This document shows, in pieces, positions 12,292 through 13,892 of a stretch of DNA of 13,892 nt (the stretch's first letter is position 1; each line of letters begins with the position of its first letter). The position numbers and the translations under genes were made by a program. The notes below the pieces were generated by a model that saw only the letters and a list, made by a program, of their open reading frames with translations, did no database searches and had not been told where the DNA came from. Source of the DNA: 2-12-FULL-41-16 sp964390625 (GTDB taxonomy: Bacteria; Patescibacteriota; Patescibacteriia; Magasanikbacterales; UBA922); the NCBI GenBank assembly GCA_964390625.1, contig CAYMID010000023.1, forward strand, positions 1-13,892, in the 5' to 3' direction.

Positions 12292-12340
12292 AACCTATCA
12301 TTTTAAACCCCTTTTGTAAAAGGGATTTTTCTGCTAGGAT
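12292..12340. promoter_or_regulatory. Divergent promoters for the Nudix operon and the ABC-F gene across a palindrome
   Basis: Plus strand: TTTTGT (12312-12317), 17 bases, TAGGAT (12335-12340) preceded by TGC, an extended -10, eight bases before the ATG at 12349. Minus strand: TTTACA (12320-12315), 17 bases, TAGGTT (12297-12292) preceded by TGA, eight bases before the ATG at 12283. Both -35 boxes lie inside the palindrome CCCTTTT-GT-AAAAGGG (12309-12324). The palindrome plus ATTTTT could also form a weak terminator on the plus strand, but no gene reads into it. Confidence 0.5.
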
Positions 12341-12348
12341 AGCGCCAT

Positions 12349-13892
12349 ATGTCCACTTTGGTTCAAGTCACCAATCTCACTAAAACCTATGGCCCACGGG
12401 TTATTTTTGATCGTGCAACAGTAACAATTGCAGCCAAGCAGAAAATCGGTGTAATTGGCCGTAACGGTGCGGGAAAATCTACGCTTATCCGCATGATTGT
12501 TGGTGACGAAGAGTGGGACAGCGGCGAGCTATTGGTTCATGATAGCGCGCGTCTAGGCTATTTACGCCAACATGACCCATACAAACCCACGGATATTGTG
12601 CTGGATTTTTTGCAATTCACTGGTAAGCCCGAATGGGAATGCGCCAAAATGGCGGCGCGCTTTCAACTCACCAAAGACGATTTAACCAAAGAAATTGGNN
12701 NNNNNNNNNNNNNNNNNNNNNNNNNNNNNNNNNNNNNNNNNNNNNNNNNNNNNNNNNNNNNNNNNNNNNNNNNNNNNNNNNNNNNNNNNNNNNNNNNNCT
12801 CGAAGATTATTTAGCGTATAAAGAAGCGCAGCTCGAAAATGCGCAACGTTTTAACAAAAAAGTAGAACGCGAGAAAAAACATTTGCAATCATTTGTTGAT
12901 CGTTTTCAATACAAAGCCAGCAAAGCGGCGCAAGCGCAGTCAAAAATGAAACAAATTGCCCGCCTCAAAACAATTGATATTGTTCACCCAATGAGTACGG
13001 CCCGAATTATGATTCCCCCGGTGGCGGCGCGCAAAGGTGTAGCCCTGCACACGGCCAATTTGGCCATTGGGTACCCAGACAAAACCATTGCGAGTGAGGT
13101 AAATGTGGACATAAATCGCGGCGAACGCATTGCGATTGTTGGTGATAATGGTCAAGGTAAATCAACTTTTTTGAAAACCGTGGCGGGGCGGCTCGAGCCT
13201 GTGGCTGGTGTTTTTCGCTGGGGTCCACACATCAATGTTGGTTATTACGCGCAACATGTGGCCGCGAATTTACCCGCTCACGAAACGGTAATCGATTATT
13301 TAAACCGCGTGTCTGACCCAACCCTAAAGAGTGAATCGGTCATGGCCATGGCGGGAAATTTTTTGTTCAAACTCGATGACCTAAAAAAACCAATTTCGGT
13401 TTTGAGTGGTGGCGAAAAAGCGCGCCTGGCTTTGGCCGGCCTGCTTTTGGCCGATAATTCCGTGCTTTTGCTCGATGAACCGACCAACCACTTGGATTTT
13501 GAAACTGTCGAAGCCCTAGCCAACGCGCTGAGTTCGACCAACCGCACAATTATTTTTGTTAGCCACAACCGCACCTTTGTTAATCTAGTCGCCACTGGCA
13601 TTATTGAAGTCAAAAATGGATACGTAAAGCGCTACCTACATAATTACGAGGAATACGTGTATCATTTGGCCCAGCAATTACTACCCGAAGAAACATTTAA
13701 ACCTGCCCCAACCCCGCTTCCTGCTCGTGCGTCCGATGCGGAGCGCGAAGAATTACGCGCACAATTAAAAGAGCTTAAAAAGGCCGCACACGAAATCGAA
13801 ATTGAATTAGCCGAACTTGGGCGCGATCGCCAGCGCATTCACAATTGGTTTGCGCGCCACCCTGGCGAATACTCGCGCGAAAAAACCGAGAA
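12349..13892 (+). CDS. ABC-F family ATPase (runs off the right edge, internal assembly gap)
   Basis: Two ABC cassettes in one chain without membrane segments define the ABC-F family, which acts on the ribosome. Cassette 1 has Walker A GRNGAGKS (37-44). After residue 117 the sequence is lost to 100 N, so its signature and Walker B are not seen. The linker LEDYLAYKEAQLENAQRF...SKMKQIARL resumes at 12799 in the same frame. Cassette 2 has GDNGQGKST, signature LSGGEKARLALAGLLL, Walker B VLLLDEPTNHLDFE and VSHNRTF, where the usual SHD is SHN. A charged helical C-terminal extension follows and is cut at 13892. Subtype (EttA, Uup, YbiT or antibiotic-protection type) cannot be settled. The start follows a promoter by eight bases with no Shine-Dalgarno. 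Confidence 0.92.
   Translation, partial: MSTLVQVTNLTKTYGPRVIFDRATVTIAAKQKIGVIGRNGAGKSTLIRMIVGDEEWDSGELLVHDSARLGYLRQHDPYKPTDIVLDFLQFTGKPEWECAKMAARFQLTKDDLTKEIXXXXXXXXXXXXXXXXXXXXXXXXXXXXXXXXXXLEDYLAYKEAQLENAQRFNKKVEREKKHLQSFVDRFQYKASKAAQAQSKMKQIARLKTIDIVHPMSTARIMIPPVAARKGVALHTANLAIGYPDKTIASEVNVDINRGERIAIVGDNGQGKSTFLKTVAGRLEPVAGVFRWGPHINVGYYAQHVAANLPAHETVIDYLNRVSDPTLKSESVMAMAGNFLFKLDDLKKPISVLSGGEKARLALAGLLLADNSVLLLDEPTNHLDFETVEALANALSSTNRTIIFVSHNRTFVNLVATGIIEVKNGYVKRYLHNYEEYVYHLAQQLLPEETFKPAPTPLPARASDAEREELRAQLKELKKAAHEIEIELAELGRDRQRIHNWFARHPGEYSREKTE
12699..12798. other. Assembly gap (100 N)
   Basis: Exactly 100 N, a conventional placeholder. It falls between LTKEIG and the LEDYLAYKEAQ linker of the ABC-F gene. 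In cassette 2 of the same protein the matching interval is about 83 residues, so the real gap is likely near 250 bases. Confidence 0.95.

Noticed and set aside
1..13892. CRISPR array, insertion sequence or phage genes
   Set aside because: No regularly spaced repeats of CRISPR length, no transposase or integrase motifs, and no terminal inverted repeats were seen.
1..13892. Alternative genetic code (TGA as Gly or Trp)
   Set aside because: TGA ends the helicase and the hydrolase at sensible places and no conserved domain is interrupted by TGA.

Overview
The window reads as a piece of a bacterial chromosome with the standard stop code: TAA, TAG and TGA all end genes here, TGA ending the helicase and the hydrolase. 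The gene set is compact. It includes a small lone RRM protein, a short DEAD-box helicase, a lipoprotein, a MsrB/MsrA pair and an ABC-F ATPase. Many starts have no Shine-Dalgarno sequence and lie very close to a -10 box. This would suit a Patescibacteria (CPR)-type genome, but that is inference: no rRNA or taxonomic marker is visible. A run of 100 N at 12699-12798 shows it is a draft scaffold.

Left block (1-5890). A DAO-family FAD oxidoreductase, cut by the left edge, diverges from an OmpR-type response regulator. A 278-base gap follows, holding an 11-bp-period repeat array, several hairpins and a possible 36-residue ORF. Then come a membrane histidine kinase and, 19 bases after its stop and behind a strong ribosome binding site, the most unusual gene of the window. 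This is a 647-residue fusion of an alpha/alpha-toroid terpene-cyclase-like domain carrying a DxDD motif (DLDDT) and an isoprenyl-diphosphate-synthase-like all-alpha domain with an intact second Asp-rich motif (DDIHD) but NNLFD in place of the first. Order and spacing suggest a two-component system wired to an isoprenoid or terpenoid enzyme. A short ORF and apparently decayed sequence follow, then a hairpin.

Middle block (5891-8846, minus strand). An amine-oxidase/phytoene-desaturase-like flavoprotein converges on the cyclase. Upstream of it lie a single-RRM protein and a DEAD-box RNA helicase, a likely RNA-remodelling pair with dense RNA-level signals. These are a terminator-like hairpin directly before the helicase start, a terminator/promoter overlap at the helicase stop, two hairpins in the RRM leader, and a textbook bidirectional terminator after the RRM gene.

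Right block (8847-13892). Two back-to-back consensus promoters inside an inverted repeat serve the helicase and a GC-rich alpha/beta-hydrolase. A tight minus-strand operon then runs Nudix hydrolase, cysteine-rich lipoprotein, MsrB, MsrA, a damage-repair-like set. Divergent from it, across a palindrome, is an ABC-F ATPase that is interrupted by the N run and continues off the right edge.
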